Shown here one piece after another: positions 22,192 through 34,022 of a stretch of DNA of 64,000 nt. The notes beneath the pieces are model-generated. The model had not been told where the DNA came from. It saw nothing but the letters and a program-made list of their open reading frames with translations, and searched no databases. Position numbers and translations under genes: made by a program. Positions within the stretch are counted from its first letter, which is position 1, and each line of letters begins with the position of its first letter. This stretch comes from Owenia fusiformis (taxonomy: Eukaryota > Annelida > Polychaeta > Sabellida > Oweniidae): NCBI GenBank assembly GCA_903813345.2, contig CAIIXF020000006.1, positions 13,954,348 to 14,018,347 of the forward strand, written 5' to 3'.

Positions 22192-23740
22192 ATGGCAAGA
22201 AAGAGAGCAAGAAAAGAAGGAGCAAAAAAGGAAGAAAGATCCTCAAAGGAGAAAAACAAAATTAAAACAAGGTCAAAGAATGGGATTGTAAAAAAGAAAG
22301 ATCGGAACAGGAGTTTTGTGTGGACAGTGACCCCAAATAAATCACAAAATTTAGTAGCAAATGACACTTCTCCTGAGTTCAACAATAGGAACTTATCAAC
22401 ACAGCTACGAGAACAACCAGGTCAGCAAATGTCAGTACAGAACATGTCACCCATATATCAAAAATCAGCAGCACTATAACCAATCATGATCAGTTTGGCC
22501 AGGAGGGTACGCATCGTCAGTAGGATTGCCTCATGACGTTTCGGACCTTAGGCCTGCTGAGAGGATACAACAAAATCCAACCATGATGACACCAGCAGCA
22601 TGCCCACTTCAGGTGGTTTCCAATAGTTTGTACCATCCACAAGCGGTGGCAAATATGGTACCATTGCCAGAACAGTTTAACTATCAGATGAACAATAATA
22701 GTCAAGTCCCAGTGCGAGAGCAAGTCATAAATGTAGTAGGACAGCCTCTACATGCCAATGACGAAACACTCTACAGATATCAGCAACCAAGTATGGCAGA
22801 GAAGACAAAAGATACACATGAGAAAGTGCATCCATTCAAGAAAAAATGAAACAATCTCGTAGGTTCAGAGAGTTTGAGCAAGACAGTTACAAATTTAATG
22901 TGCGAAATTTAAATGACTGTGCAGGCTCCCTATCCAATTCCATCCTGCCTAAATTGAGGGAAAAAATAGTAAAGGACGAATTTATAGAATTCAGCAAACT
23001 GATTGAAGATGAGGATAGTGATGAGGAGGCTGCTCAGTCAAAGGTCATCATCAAAGATAGTAATAATGCACTGTCAATCAAGGATAAAAATTCCAAGAAA
23101 TTCTTGTCATTTCATAAATGGCTAAAAGCGTTCTTTATTTATGCTGAAATTTATGTATCAAGTTTCCCAGGGGCGGGTTCGAATATTTAAGCTTAATCCT
23201 GGAACTAAAAGAGAATAAAAATTGGGGGAGATACGACCATAAGTTCAGGAAAGCAAGAGCAACCGATCCGTGCAAGTGGTCATATTTAGACCAACAATTG
23301 CGGGACATGTGCGCGACAATGCCAAAAAAGGAAATTGGAAAATTTGACAAGAGGCCTAATAATGTGGGGAAAAACCCAAAAAATGACTTCCCCAATACGC
23401 CAAATAAGGCATATTCAGAATCTGATGAAATAAAACCCTATATCCCATTCGGGTATTGCTTCAAATTCCATAAAGGGGAGGACTGTAAACCTAATTGCAC
23501 ATTGTCGCACAAATGCCCCGCAGTTGCCCATAGCAATATTTCTCATGCAGCAAATTCATGCTCAGAAGCCAAAAAAACGGCCCTGTCGGGGTTCGTGACG
23601 AAAGTGATTACGACAATTCGCTCGACAAAGGGCGCGAAATAAGCGACCACCCATCATTTTCTTCAGACCAGAACACAAATCGAGTTTTCCTAAAAGCCCC
23701 AACAAAAATTGGTAAAGGTTTAGGTTACAGAGAGAAGCAT
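22192..23740 (+). pseudogene. Gag-like ORF of a DIRS/Ngaro-type retroelement
   Basis: Starts with a very basic Lys/Arg-rich stretch (22192-22300). Then comes a Gln/Asn/Pro-rich region, and from about 22900 the conserved gag block LREKIVKDEFIEFSKLI, followed by HKWLKAFFIYAEIY. After a frame change come NWGRYDHKFRKAR and, at about 23450, a Cys/His knuckle region (GYCFKFHKGEDC, then C-x5-HKC). These blocks are typical of the gag-like protein of YR retrotransposons. At least four frame changes between 22192 and 23740 make it a pseudogene. The frame is cut by the mariner at 23743. Confidence 0.6.
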
Positions 23741-23742
23741 AT

Positions 23743-24735
23743 ACAGGGTGTCTCAAAAAAATGTGCCCAAAAGTATATCAAGAGCACAGATAAACCAATC
23801 AATATTTTCAGACCATTTTTTGCATGGTCATGTAGCCAAAACATGAACGTTTTCTCCTCAATACACCATTTTTATTTCAGTCTTGTCGTTTTGATGCTTT
23901 AACCCTTTACCTTTTACACCACATAATTGATGCAACCTCATATTTCGATGACAGCCTGTATCCTTACTGCTACATTGTTCATCACATTTGATAATAATTC
24001 CGGTGGAATGTTTTGGATTTCTCTTTAGATGTTGCCCTTAAGTTGTTCTAGGTCTTCTTGCTTGGAATGAGCATTAAAACACTCCTTCAAATAGCCACAG
24101 AAAAAGATGTTTGAGGATGACGATGACAGAACAAACACAGATAATCAGGTCAATTATCGGCAAATGATTCAGGAGTTACCTTACAGAGTTAGGCAGGCTA
24201 GCCTGGAGACCAAATGATATCCAAATGAAAACTCAGTGGTCTCAAATTGATACACACAACAAAAGCTACACTAGAATACCAGCCAATGCAGTTTCTTGAA
24301 CCTCTGACCTCTCTGTATAAGGGGGCTACAAGACATTGTGAGGGCCTCCCTATTCACCATATTTGACGACCCATCCTTTTTTCTCTGGGGCTATTTGAAG
24401 GATCATTTTTATGCCAAAGCCAAGCTAAGAGACCTAGAACAACTTAAGACCAGCATCCGAACAGAAATCAAAACATTCCACCAGAAATATCAAATGTGAT
24501 GAACAATGTAGTAGTAAGGATGCAGACTGTCATCGAAATATGAGGTTACATTGAATATGTGGTGTAAAAGGTAACGGGTTAAAGTATCAAAAAGGCAAAA
24601 CTGAATTAAAAGCTGTGTATAGGGGAAAAAACTTTCATCTTTTATCTACAAGACCATGCAAAAAATGTCTGAAAATATTGATTGGTTTGTCTGTGGTGTT
24701 GATATACTTTTGGGTACATTTTTTTGAGACACCCT
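23743..24735. mobile_element. Tc1/mariner-family element inside the YR retroelement
   Basis: Inverted ends CAGGGTGTCTCAAAAAAATG (left) and its complement at 24717-24735. Good inverted similarity over about 100 bp includes AAAAGTATATCAA and CAATCAATATTTTCAGAC. It is flanked by TA. A remnant near 24350-24500 reads FFLWGYLKDHFYAKAK, the transposase C-terminal block after the lost catalytic residue. The rest is deleted or scrambled. Its insertion separates the gag end from the RT N-terminus of the host element. Confidence 0.8.
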
Positions 24736-25490
24736 ATATATGGTGAACACGGTGCAAGTAGTGTACCACCGAGTATTAAGTCAAATTCTGAAATAGTTAC
24801 GCCGGTAAAAATCGAGAATCAGGTACCAATGTTGGACGGTTACAATCCAGACATCGTACATTTCTTACATGAAGGTTTTTCTCACGGTTTCCATATCCCT
24901 TTTGTTGGAGATACGCCTAAAACACATGGCAAAAACTTAAAATCAGCTTTCACGCAGGTAGGCATTATGACAGAAAAAATTAAGAAAGAAAAAATTGTGG
25001 GTCGCTTAGCAGGTCCATTTAGAATAAAGCCAGAAGGTTTAGTGGTTTAGTGCCGATAGGCCTGGTACCAAAGAAGGTGAAGGGTGAGTTCCGGAGGATC
25101 CATCATTTGTCATCTCCTGAAGGTGGATTGGTGAATGATGGTATCCCAAAGGAATTGTTATCAGTTCACTATGACAAGGTTCAAGATGTGGTCGAAGTAA
25201 TTAAATCGTCAGGAAAACCTTTGTATATGGCGAAAGTCGATGTGAAAAGCGCATTCAATATAGTGCCAATTCATCCAGAATCTCAGAAGTTACTTGGCTT
25301 CAAATTCGAAAATGCATTTAATGTTGATCGTACTCTGCCTATGGGTTTGTCAATCAGTTGCAAGATGTTTGAAATAGTTAGCACGGCACTGAATTGGATT
25401 GCATTGAATAAGCTGAACATCACATATATGAAACATATTCTTGACGATTTTATAATTCTTGAAGATTCGGCGGAAAGATGCAGAGTTTAA
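24736..25490 (+). pseudogene. Reverse transcriptase N-terminal part, DIRS/Ngaro type
   Basis: The linker block reads LDGYNPDIV, FLHEGFSHGF, then KIKKEKIVGRLAGPF. After one frame change the palm reads PIGLVPKKVKGEFRRIHHLS, SPEGGLVNDGI, AKVDVKSAFNIVPIHP (first catalytic Asp), LLGFKF, LPMGLSISCK and LDDF in place of YLDDF. IHHLS, VDVKSAF and L-P-x-GLS-x-SCK are the pattern of YR-type rather than LTR-type RT. It breaks off at about 25490; RNase H and the tyrosine recombinase are not found downstream. Confidence 0.8.
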
Positions 25491-25584
25491 TAGCATTTGA
25501 AGGTTTTTAGTTAGATGTAAAAAGTGTAAAGGGAATATTCCTCAGTTTTTGAGTGATAATTGAAGAATGATGGAAAAAAAATAA

Positions 25585-25803
25585 AACGAAGAAGTTTTCC
25601 ATCATTCTTCAACCACCAAATGAAATGTCCCAAAGCTTCAGTCTCTGGAATGGGAGTGTTGGTACCATCAAAGATCTTAAACCAGCCAAAGGTCAGTCAC
25701 AAGCCTGACGACAGAGACAGCCAAGCTTATACTACCCAAAGCTCCATCCCACTCATCAGCTCACGAACAGTCCTATAGATGTAGCAAAGCACTTGATGTT
25801 TAT
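25585..25803 (+). repeat. Second copy of the non-LTR 3' tail
   Basis: Inverted counterpart of the sequence at 60-345. It is preceded by a small hairpin in which GAAGAATGATGGAAAA (25563-25578) pairs with TTTTCCATCATTCTTC just downstream. It is followed immediately by the mariner remnant, so it is either a 5'-truncated insertion or a piece moved with the neighbouring element. Confidence 0.7.
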
Positions 25804-26760
25804 ATACAATGAGAAAAAAAGACTTGAAGCTATTCTTAAGTATAAGGATATAAAGTTGGGAAAATCCAAGCAATGTCATTGGATATGGACTAAAACATAA
25901 TTCTAGATCTGGGAGACCATCAAAAATAGGTGACAAAGAAAAGGAACGTATTCTTCATGAAGTGAGAACCAAGCGTAACATCAGTTCAAGGCAGCTTGGA
26001 AAATTACTTGGGATCTCCCATTGCACTGCAGCAAGGGCTAGAAATCAACTTGGCTTCAAGGCAAAAATGACAAAAGTAAGACCTGTTCTATATAAGGAAA
26101 ATATGCGGGTACATTTGAAATGGGCCAGAAAATATAAAATTCACAATGGCGAAATCATGTGATACTTGATGAAAAGTGGTTTGAATGCTTCCGAAATACT
26201 AAAAAGGGGTATTACAGAAAGAAGAGCCCAGCAACGTTTGCGCATAGTTTTAGTGCTAGATTTCCTCCTTGAGTTAGGTTTCTTGCAGCGGTTGCAAAAT
26301 CAGCCCCTGATGGGAAAATTGGATTGTGGGAATGTGTGGAAAGAAGCAGTACGCTTATAATAGTAAGCATCACAAGCAGGGGGAGGTTTATCTAAAAGAT
26401 CGCAGCGTAGACACAAATTATTATAGTGAGCTACTGAAAGATAAAGTGTTTCCTGCTATTAAACGCAAGCTACCCGACACAGCACAGGTAATTGTGCAAC
26501 AGGATCGTGCACTGCCCCATGTTGCTGAAAAAACAAAAGAACTCTTTTCCAAACAAAAACGTATATCTGCACGTTACCAACCAGCCAATAGCCCAGATCT
26601 GAATGCCAATGACTTGGGAGTATTCAAATCATTAGCAGATGCTGTTGAGGATAAACAGCCAACTACACGTGAACACCTTGTTAAGGTTGTTCGGGATGAA
26701 TGAGCGAAAATGAGTCATCGCAAGATAACCTCAATTATAAATACTGTGTGTCAGCTCAAC
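25804..26760 (+). pseudogene. Tc1/mariner-type transposase, heavily frameshifted
   Basis: The frame begins with a helix-turn-helix pair: SGRPSKIGDKEKERI, then NISSRQLGKLLGIS and C-T-A-A-R-A-R-N. Next comes KWARKYKI before the first catalytic block, where a frame change yields DEKWFE. From about 26330 another frame gives IVQQDRALPH (second Asp) and YQPANSPDLNANDLGVF with the SLADAVE helix (third acidic position D). A DDD/DDE enzyme of the IS630-Tc1-mariner group is clear. At least three frameshifts or stops inactivate it. I did not find flanking inverted ends. Confidence 0.7.
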
Positions 26761-27766
26761 ATTAAAAAAAGGGGAAATAGATTTATCATATAAATAGATT
26801 TATAACAGTACTTTGATTACAATACACTCAGCACATATTGGATTAAGCAGAATTAAGTTCACAGACACTTCATTTACATTTCTCTTACCTATTATTCTTA
26901 CTTAGCTCTATGTAGAACATGCGCCGATATTCTGTAATTTTGACGTCACAAAGTAGAAAAAGTCACATTGGTGTTTAAGGTATACTCTATGTTTTATATG
27001 TGATATTTTGAGAACAAATGAATTAAAAAATGACTTGAAATTTTAACAGTACATGTATTATGAGCCTCAGATTATGTGTAGAAAGTTTTGTCAAGAATAG
27101 TAGCCATTTACTGAAGTTACCTGAGGCTTTTCTCAATAGGAAAAGACTTTTGATACAGAGGATATAATAGTTTGCCTGTAAGGTTGGGCAAGCCATCTAT
27201 AACGTTGATAGTATAAGATGTTGATTTTGCAAAACTCTTATGGGCTTATTCTACAATATGTCAAGTAACATATATGTAAGGGTGCCAGTATGTAGTCCAG
27301 TATGTAGTAAACAAAGGAGTATTTTGGTCAACTCAATACATCTGATAAACACTACATGAAGTGTTTTCTATGTAATGATTATATACAGGCTGCTTATTCA
27401 TTGTTACTGCGAATTTCAAAAGCTTCCAAATTGTGTGGAATAGAGCATGCAATGTTTTTCAGTTTCAAGCAGGTTTTAGTACATTCTGACCAATTGTATT
27501 TTCAGACTTATTCATTTCATGATTATGTAATACTGACCTACTTATCTGCTTAACATATCTTTAAAATTCATCACATTTGAAATTAGAGCTGAATTATTTT
27601 ATTTCTGGTTGGTATTAACGTCCTACGTTATTGAAATCGAATGCGAATTGTAGAACATTCGCTTAAATGAGTATGAGTATACTGAAGTGATATATAAGGA
27701 TATAGTTGAATGAATTCAGGCATTCTACTTGTAGCAACCCTGCATTTAGAAATTTAGCCGTTCACC
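26761..27766. other. No gene recognised
   Basis: AT-rich, without domain-bearing frames. A short open frame at 27356-27553 has no recognisable feature. Confidence 0.5.
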
Positions 27767-28060
27767 ATGCCGTTGGATCAAGAATCTCTAGACCAAATAG
27801 GTCACATGCTCGACAGCAAGGTGAAATCTCTCAAGAGGGAGATATCTGTAGAAAATGATACGCTGATGAAGAAATTGAAAGTCGAAACACCAAAGCCGAA
27901 AAGGAAAAGCAACAAAGAGCAATTTAAGGTGAATCAGACAGCTATTGATGCAATGGACGGAGCAATAGATAAACTCAAATTGGCTTCATCGCACTTCATC
28001 CACAATATATATGAGATATTATGTTGGCTTTTGGTAAGGACCTGTTTAATTAAGAAATAA
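27767..28060 (+). CDS. Short gag-leader-like ORF, possibly from a YR retroelement
   Basis: The frame opens with ATG in good context (TTCACCATGC) and encodes an acidic/basic helical start, then PKRKSNKEQFKVNQ and an A-I-D-x-M-D-x-A helix. A Lys-rich patch with a K-Q-F/Y-x-x-N block is, as far as I recall, found at the N-terminus of gag-like ORFs of invertebrate YR retrotransposons. The similarity fades after residue 75 and the last 20 residues look like read-through into AT-rich DNA. No RT follows, so this is a truncated fragment or the first exon of an unknown gene. Confidence 0.3.
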   Translation: MPLDQESLDQIGHMLDSKVKSLKREISVENDTLMKKLKVETPKPKRKSNKEQFKVNQTAIDAMDGAIDKLKLASSHFIHNIYEILCWLLVRTCLIKK

Positions 28061-28564
28061 TGTACAATCATTCATAGATCATTGTCAAGAAAAGTCTTTA
28101 TTATGATTGATCATTTGCATTATTTTTATATTCCTTTATATTATAAAAGGGAGATGTAATGATATCCAGTTTCTGGTATCATCTTGCTAGCTGCCTTTGA
28201 GGTATTATGTTACTTGTACATGTGTGGGATTACAAATATACAACTTGGTCTTCTAAAGCTAGAACTTGTACTGTCCAGATCATTACAGACAGTCAAAACT
28301 GTTTATCATGACACTAAAAATAGTACACAGTATAGTGTTCCTATGTCACCCAGGCATACAGTATCTACTCTGAGTCATTCAGACCAGGTCAAAATCAGGC
28401 CTAGAAATTAGCAAACAAGTCAGATATGCTATTTAACATTATGTTATTATGAACATGCTTTAGAACATGATATGTCATACTAGTAACGCAGTGTGTTGTG
28501 TTGCATTGATGTTTAGTCTTTTAGTGACTTGACATTACATCATTATAAATGTGAACTGTTTATA

Positions 28565-30343
28565 CAGTGCGTATCAAAAAAAACGTAACAGTTAAAAACA
28601 TTGTAAAATCACAAAATTAGTGATGGCTACATCAATTTCATTTACTGTATCATAAAGCCATATTTCTCCTCTTTCCAATGATATGTCATTTATTCATATC
28701 TGGACATGGATCACTGAATAATCATTGATTTTTCTCGCATGGGTGAAAAGGCCTTTGTGCCAAGTTATGAAATATCCTCAATCAACTGCTCCTTATTGTG
28801 CAATTAGGTAAATCATTATGTAACTGGGACTGGGGATTAAAAAATCTTGTCACATGACATAACATAAGTGTCAGACTTAGTTTTACTGAGAAAAAATATT
28901 TCACATTATGTGTTTTATGTTCCATGATGGTTCAGTTAACAACAAACCAGAGTTTTTGTGGTGACTGAATACACTCGCACCAAGAGTTTAAGGGTTGTTC
29001 AGGAATCTTTCAGGGAAAGATATTCAGACCGTCCCCCCCCCCAGCTAGAAGCACAATTTTGCGAAATGTTAGGAAATACCAGGAGGCAGGGACAAGCCTC
29101 AACCTAAACAAAGGAAATTCTGGGAGACGACGAACAGGACGATCCGAGGAAAATGTCGAAAGAGTCCGTACTCGCCTTCATGAGAATCCAAGAGACACCA
29201 GTGCCAGAAGGAATGGTATTGGACTTCCACAAGCAACATTTAATAGAATCACAAGGCTTGACCTCAGGTGGCATCCTTATCAGATGAGAGTCAGACACAA
29301 GCTTCCACCAGGGGACATGCCCTGAAGACTGGCATTGCCAATGATTAATTACAAAACAATGTCAGGCAGACAACAGATTCCTTACCTACTTTGTAATAGA
29401 TGAAGCTGCTTTCTCCATGGATGGAAAGGTCTTGTCACACAATGTGAGAGAATATGCTCCAATAGGTCATCCCCCAGATTTCAACTATGATGTCAATTTC
29501 AATTGTCAAAAGGTGAATTGCTGGATTGGATAATGTGGGAATAATTTGATTTCGGGCCCCTTCTTCTTCGAACATAACTTAAATGGAATTGGTTACCTAC
29601 AGATCTTGAATGAACATGTGATTCCTGAATTAATTGAGAACTTCCCGAGACAGCGGCGAGGCGTGTTTACTGTTTAGACGTCTATGGTGGGCACAGGATG
29701 GTGCTCCTGCCCATCGATTAATTGCAGTGAGAAACAGGCTGGCTGAAATTTTTGGACATCAAGTAATTGCCCTTAATCATGATGTGGAATGGCCACCATG
29801 ATCGCCTGATTTGACTTGTTGTGACTTTTTCCTTTGGGGCTATCTCAAGAGTAAAGTATTCGCAACTCCTCCACCAGACATTGCAACGCTACAAGAAAGA
29901 ATAACCAATGAGGTTACTACTCTCAGACAAGACCCACATATGATTCAGAAGGCTGTGCTTGACATGAAGAGACGAGCCAATCTCTGTGTGGAGAGAAATG
30001 GGGGCCATGTGGAGGAGCATGGAATGTAATCTTCCTGGAAATGACAGACAATAATTGTGAGTATGAACACTTAACTGTTTATGACACAGCTTTTTCCAAC
30101 AGCAATTAGCCCTATTGAAGGCAGTGATTTTTGAAATGTTTAAAACTTGGCGCAGAGCTGATTTTGGCCAGTGGTGTAGAATGAATGATTATTCAGTGGT
30201 CCATGACCACATGTAGATAAATGACATATCGTTGGAAAGAGGAGACATGTGGCTTCATGGTAAATTAAATGAAATTGATGTAGTCATCACTGGTTTTGTG
30301 ATTTTACAATATTTATAATTGTTGCGTTTTTTGATACGCCCTG
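28565..30343 (+). mobile_element. Tc1/mariner-family element, near full length but inactive
   Basis: Ends are CAGTGCGTATCAAAAAAAAC on the left and GTTTTTTGATACGCCCTG on the right, flanked by TA (28563-28564 and 30344-30345). Further inverted similarity (TGTAAAATCACAAAA, GTCATTTATC) extends inward. The interior holds a transposase relic: an Arg-rich helix-turn-helix block (29059-29325), a region with ATFNR, a DEA start of the DDE core near 29400, then WAQDGAPAH-like and FFLWGYLKSKV blocks up to 30029. Multiple frameshifts and stops are present. The remaining FFLWGYL/ERNGGHVE C-terminus places it in a widespread invertebrate group. Confidence 0.85.
29059..30029 (+). pseudogene. Transposase relic of the 28.6-30.3 kb mariner-type element
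   Basis: Three open pieces in different frames. 29059-29325 carries GRRRTGRSEENVERVR and QATFNRI (second half of the DNA-binding region). 29395-29520 carries the first acidic block (FVIDEAAFS in a shifted frame). 29680-30029 carries the second Asp box (QDGAPAH) and TCCDFFLWGYLKSKVF with a PPPDIATLQERI helix and the terminal RANLCVERNGGHVE. Premature stops separate them. Confidence 0.7.
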
Positions 30344-30619
30344 TATAACTATGCTCTTCAGAGAGACTCTTGAGTTTTCATATCTTAAAAATGGGAGATG
30401 TCATATAATGGATATGTGTTCAATTACTCCATACTGGTGAGCGTATCTTTGGGAATAGTTATGTGATCATATATGTTATGTGGTCATTTTTTACAGTGTA
30501 ACTGTGTATATTATATTACGTTATGAATAAATAATTAGTTTAGAACTCAGTAATCTGCTATTAATGAAGTTGAAAATATTGATGATATTCTTGATTCTTA
30601 AGAGGAAGCTTACTTATGA

Positions 30620-31160
30620 GTAATTGTCTACAGAACATGAAGGTAAAAGATCAAATCTACAATCGAAAATGATCAGAAGCTTGAGAATAATATATCCAAA
30701 ACTAATGAAAAGCTTAACATTTCAGATGTTCGGCATCAGAAAAGCATCATTTGTCTCAAACACAAGCAAACTGATATGGAGGTATACTCCAGGAGAAGCT
30801 CTTAGGTCTTTGCACATCAAGGGGATACAACAGTCTACTTAACCTGAAAAATGCAAGGAACTTGTTAAAAAATTGATTATGATAAGCCATGCACAGACTT
30901 GAGTGACATTAAATATGAAAGACTGCATCATATATATAGATAATATCATAAAACAACCACGGAAAATCTTTTGTCATTTTAGGACATAACTTCATTATTG
31001 CAGGGAGAAAATATGGCATTGAAGATATCCATAGACTTCCCTACAATCCCAATCAAAGCAAAAGGTGGGCAATATTGTAACATGTTTCAACAGCAAAACT
31101 TCAAATTTGTGCACCATAATTGAGAATGGTCGGGTCTTCCACTTTATATAACAATATATT
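30620..31160 (+). pseudogene. LINE ORF1-like remnant
   Basis: In one frame a coiled-coil-like run (N-I-S-K-T-N-E-K-L-N) leads to the phrase DMEVYSRRSS. It corresponds to the D/L-E-x-Y-S-R-R-x-N motif of L1-type ORF1 proteins. A later piece reads GRKYGIEDIHRLP, like the following E-R-A-H-R-x-G block. Stops and shifts break it, and no ORF2 is found nearby. Identification rests on these two short motifs. Confidence 0.35.
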
Positions 31161-34022
31161 GGCTTCACAAAAGCTTGCATGTTCTATGACGAGGATGCAG
31201 CAAAAAGAGTCTGTGGTCATGGCTACCCAAAACCTATATACATATAAGTGAAAATATAGGATTCTCATATACAGGTTTCTTAAGGCACCTTAGGAAATGA
31301 GAGCTGAGGGAATTCTAGAGAAGCAAAGCCATCTGTGAATGTGATCCCCACGACATACATTTTGGAAAAGGGGGCAAATAAGCTGATCTTGAAGCACATG
31401 ACCTGGAAGTAAGGTCCTCAAAACAATCAGAGAAACTCTCCTTTAACCTCCTGAAGGTCAATAATATCTCTGTCTAGATCTTGATATTTAGTTTACTAAA
31501 AAAAATCCAACAAAATTTAGAAATAGGAGACTGATATGTGAGAGGGTTGTGCAATACATTTTGTAAGTGTATATATAAATCACAACGGTTCATCACTTAC
31601 CTTGTTTTTAAAAAAAAGGTTAATCCCTTACTAAGGGATTAATAGTATAGCATTTCAGTACATAATTACTCACCTTTATGAACAAGGATGTTGCAGCAGT
31701 CATGTACATACATTTAGGATATATCAAAAATGAGAAATAATTAATTCAGTTTCATATTTGGCTATCTACATTTGTGTTGTTTCTCAATATCATTTTCTAC
31801 ATTTGAAGTTGGAATAATATCAACATGAATGAATGATTTTCTCTTCTTTTTTTATGGATGAGTCAAAATACCAATGTAACTGGTCCTCACCTGGTTATAA
31901 AGATGTTACATTTTTATAACAAAATGGTAGGACTTCTGTCAGAGGAAATATTAATCTTCACTTGATCTATTTGTATCCAAATATTTTACCTGAAAGTTAA
32001 TATATAGTAACATTCAGTTACTAAAAGCCTATCAGTGACAATTACATCCATCCAAGGGCTCTAATAATTTAGTGAGACACCCTCCGCTTTAACAACCAGG
32101 ACCATTGGAGCTGCTGGATATATTTGCTTGTGACTGACTAGCCTTCAGTAACCCGATGTTAATTAATAAACATATGGATAAACATTTGGGTACAGATCAA
32201 ATTTCTTTGTTGGTGAATATGACGAAAATAAACGCTTATTTTCTCTAATGGAAGTTCATCCACTTTGTTATAGACTTTGTAACCAGGCAGGGACAAATGA
32301 AAGTCACTATATTTCTCGGTTAGACAAAGTCATCTACTGTTTTTAAACCATATGAGTTGAAGTTGAAGGCAGAATCAGATCGAACAAGATCCTGAGAACA
32401 ACTCTTGACAAAGATTGTTTCAATTTTAGAATATGTTGGGCTCATATCATTCCTTCTCATATCTATTTTCTAATAAAAAATATCCAAAGTATATACCAAA
32501 TTTGAGGAAAACAAAAGATTTTTAAAATAATGCATTTTTCTATAAATATGGTAACCATTTTCATTATTTGAGAAAATATAAACATCCTCCCATTTTGGCA
32601 CTTTGAATCCATAATAACTTCATCAATTAATAACATATCATGGATCTTTTGGGAAATATTATATATTTGAAATTGTAAGGAATATAGTGATAGGTCAACT
32701 GAACATGTTTGCAATTTTGTCACTCCCTTTAGATCTGATTCTTCCTTTAATATCATTTCCCTCCAATTCTGAATGGTTTAACTCTGAAAACTGTGGTTTG
32801 AATATACTTCATAAATGAAGTCATTACTGGAATTTGTGAACAAAACTATCAAAACAAGGCATTAACACGTCAAATGTCACCAAATGTTACAAAGAGCGAC
32901 CACCAAACTCCAAACATCTGATTACCAATCACCTTACACCATCAGCAAAAACTATAACAATATGTCACCACTTGTATCGGTGACATAATACAAAATCAAG
33001 TTATCATGAGACAGTTAAATAATATATCAAAAAGATGGAACCAAAAATTGTCATTACAATTCTTTTTGTTGATATACATGTAAAATAAAGAAGACGTTAT
33101 TTTTATCATACTGATATATACAATATTTCAATCGGTCAGAAATTGCTCTTAAAACACACATACTACTTATAATTTCAAATAATTTATTAGCATATTCCTT
33201 TGCTTTTGCTCACCCACATAATGTACAATTTATATATAAATTAAGGACAATAATTGTATGAATAGGTTTTACTGCTACAATACCATAAAATCAAATACTA
33301 TGATTTTGCAAACTAAATATACAATACTAAATGGATCACTAAAATGTGACATGTGATACTGTACGTATATTGTCAACAATTTGACTATTCACTAGGTTAA
33401 AATACTTTTTGTTATATTCTTGTTAAGCTGTAAATGAAAAAAATTACTTTGGTAGCTAATTGTTAAGATGTAAATGAACAAGTCACTTTGTCATTTCAAT
33501 GTAAACCTAGAAATGACGAAGTCGCTTTGTTTTCTCATTTATATAGTTACACCTATCAGGAATAGCACATATCACATATTAGCAAAGCTAAAAGAAAATC
33601 CCTTTGATCACCCTGACAAAGCATATCCTTCCAAAAATTAAAGTTTCAAATAATCTGACTTCTCCACAATATAATGTGTAAAACGATTTCATCATGCATG
33701 GTTCTACTCTTGCTATTTTTCTTACAAAACATGACATAAATGTTGCACTACAAGACTGTTGGAGAATGTCAATGCAATGAATTAACTGTGTACTCCTAAG
33801 TTTGGATTATTCCGAGATCTAAATTGATGAAGAGTGTGAAGGTTTCCATATTTCAAAATAAAAAAGAATAATTCATTTTTTGAAGATTTTTATGCATGGC
33901 TGAAGAAATGTTCCACTTGTTGTACAAATTGTTTGCTTTGACAGTGATATAGACAATTGTGTCCCATCTACATATAGACTTTTATTGTCGATTTGAATGA
34001 TTTTCCCTTAATATGAGTGTCA
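31161..34022. other. AT-rich flank, including the likely 3' UTR of SCYL3
   Basis: No protein-coding frame is supported. Sequence just below 34022 should be the 3' untranslated region of the minus-strand SCYL3 gene. A minus-strand AATAAA (TTTATT at about 33183) is one possible polyadenylation signal. The remainder to 31.2 kb is AT-rich with no repeat array. Confidence 0.4.

Noticed and set aside
32463-32756. 97-codon minus-strand frame
   Set aside because: Ile/Lys/Phe-rich composition of AT-rich DNA, no domain, no splice context.
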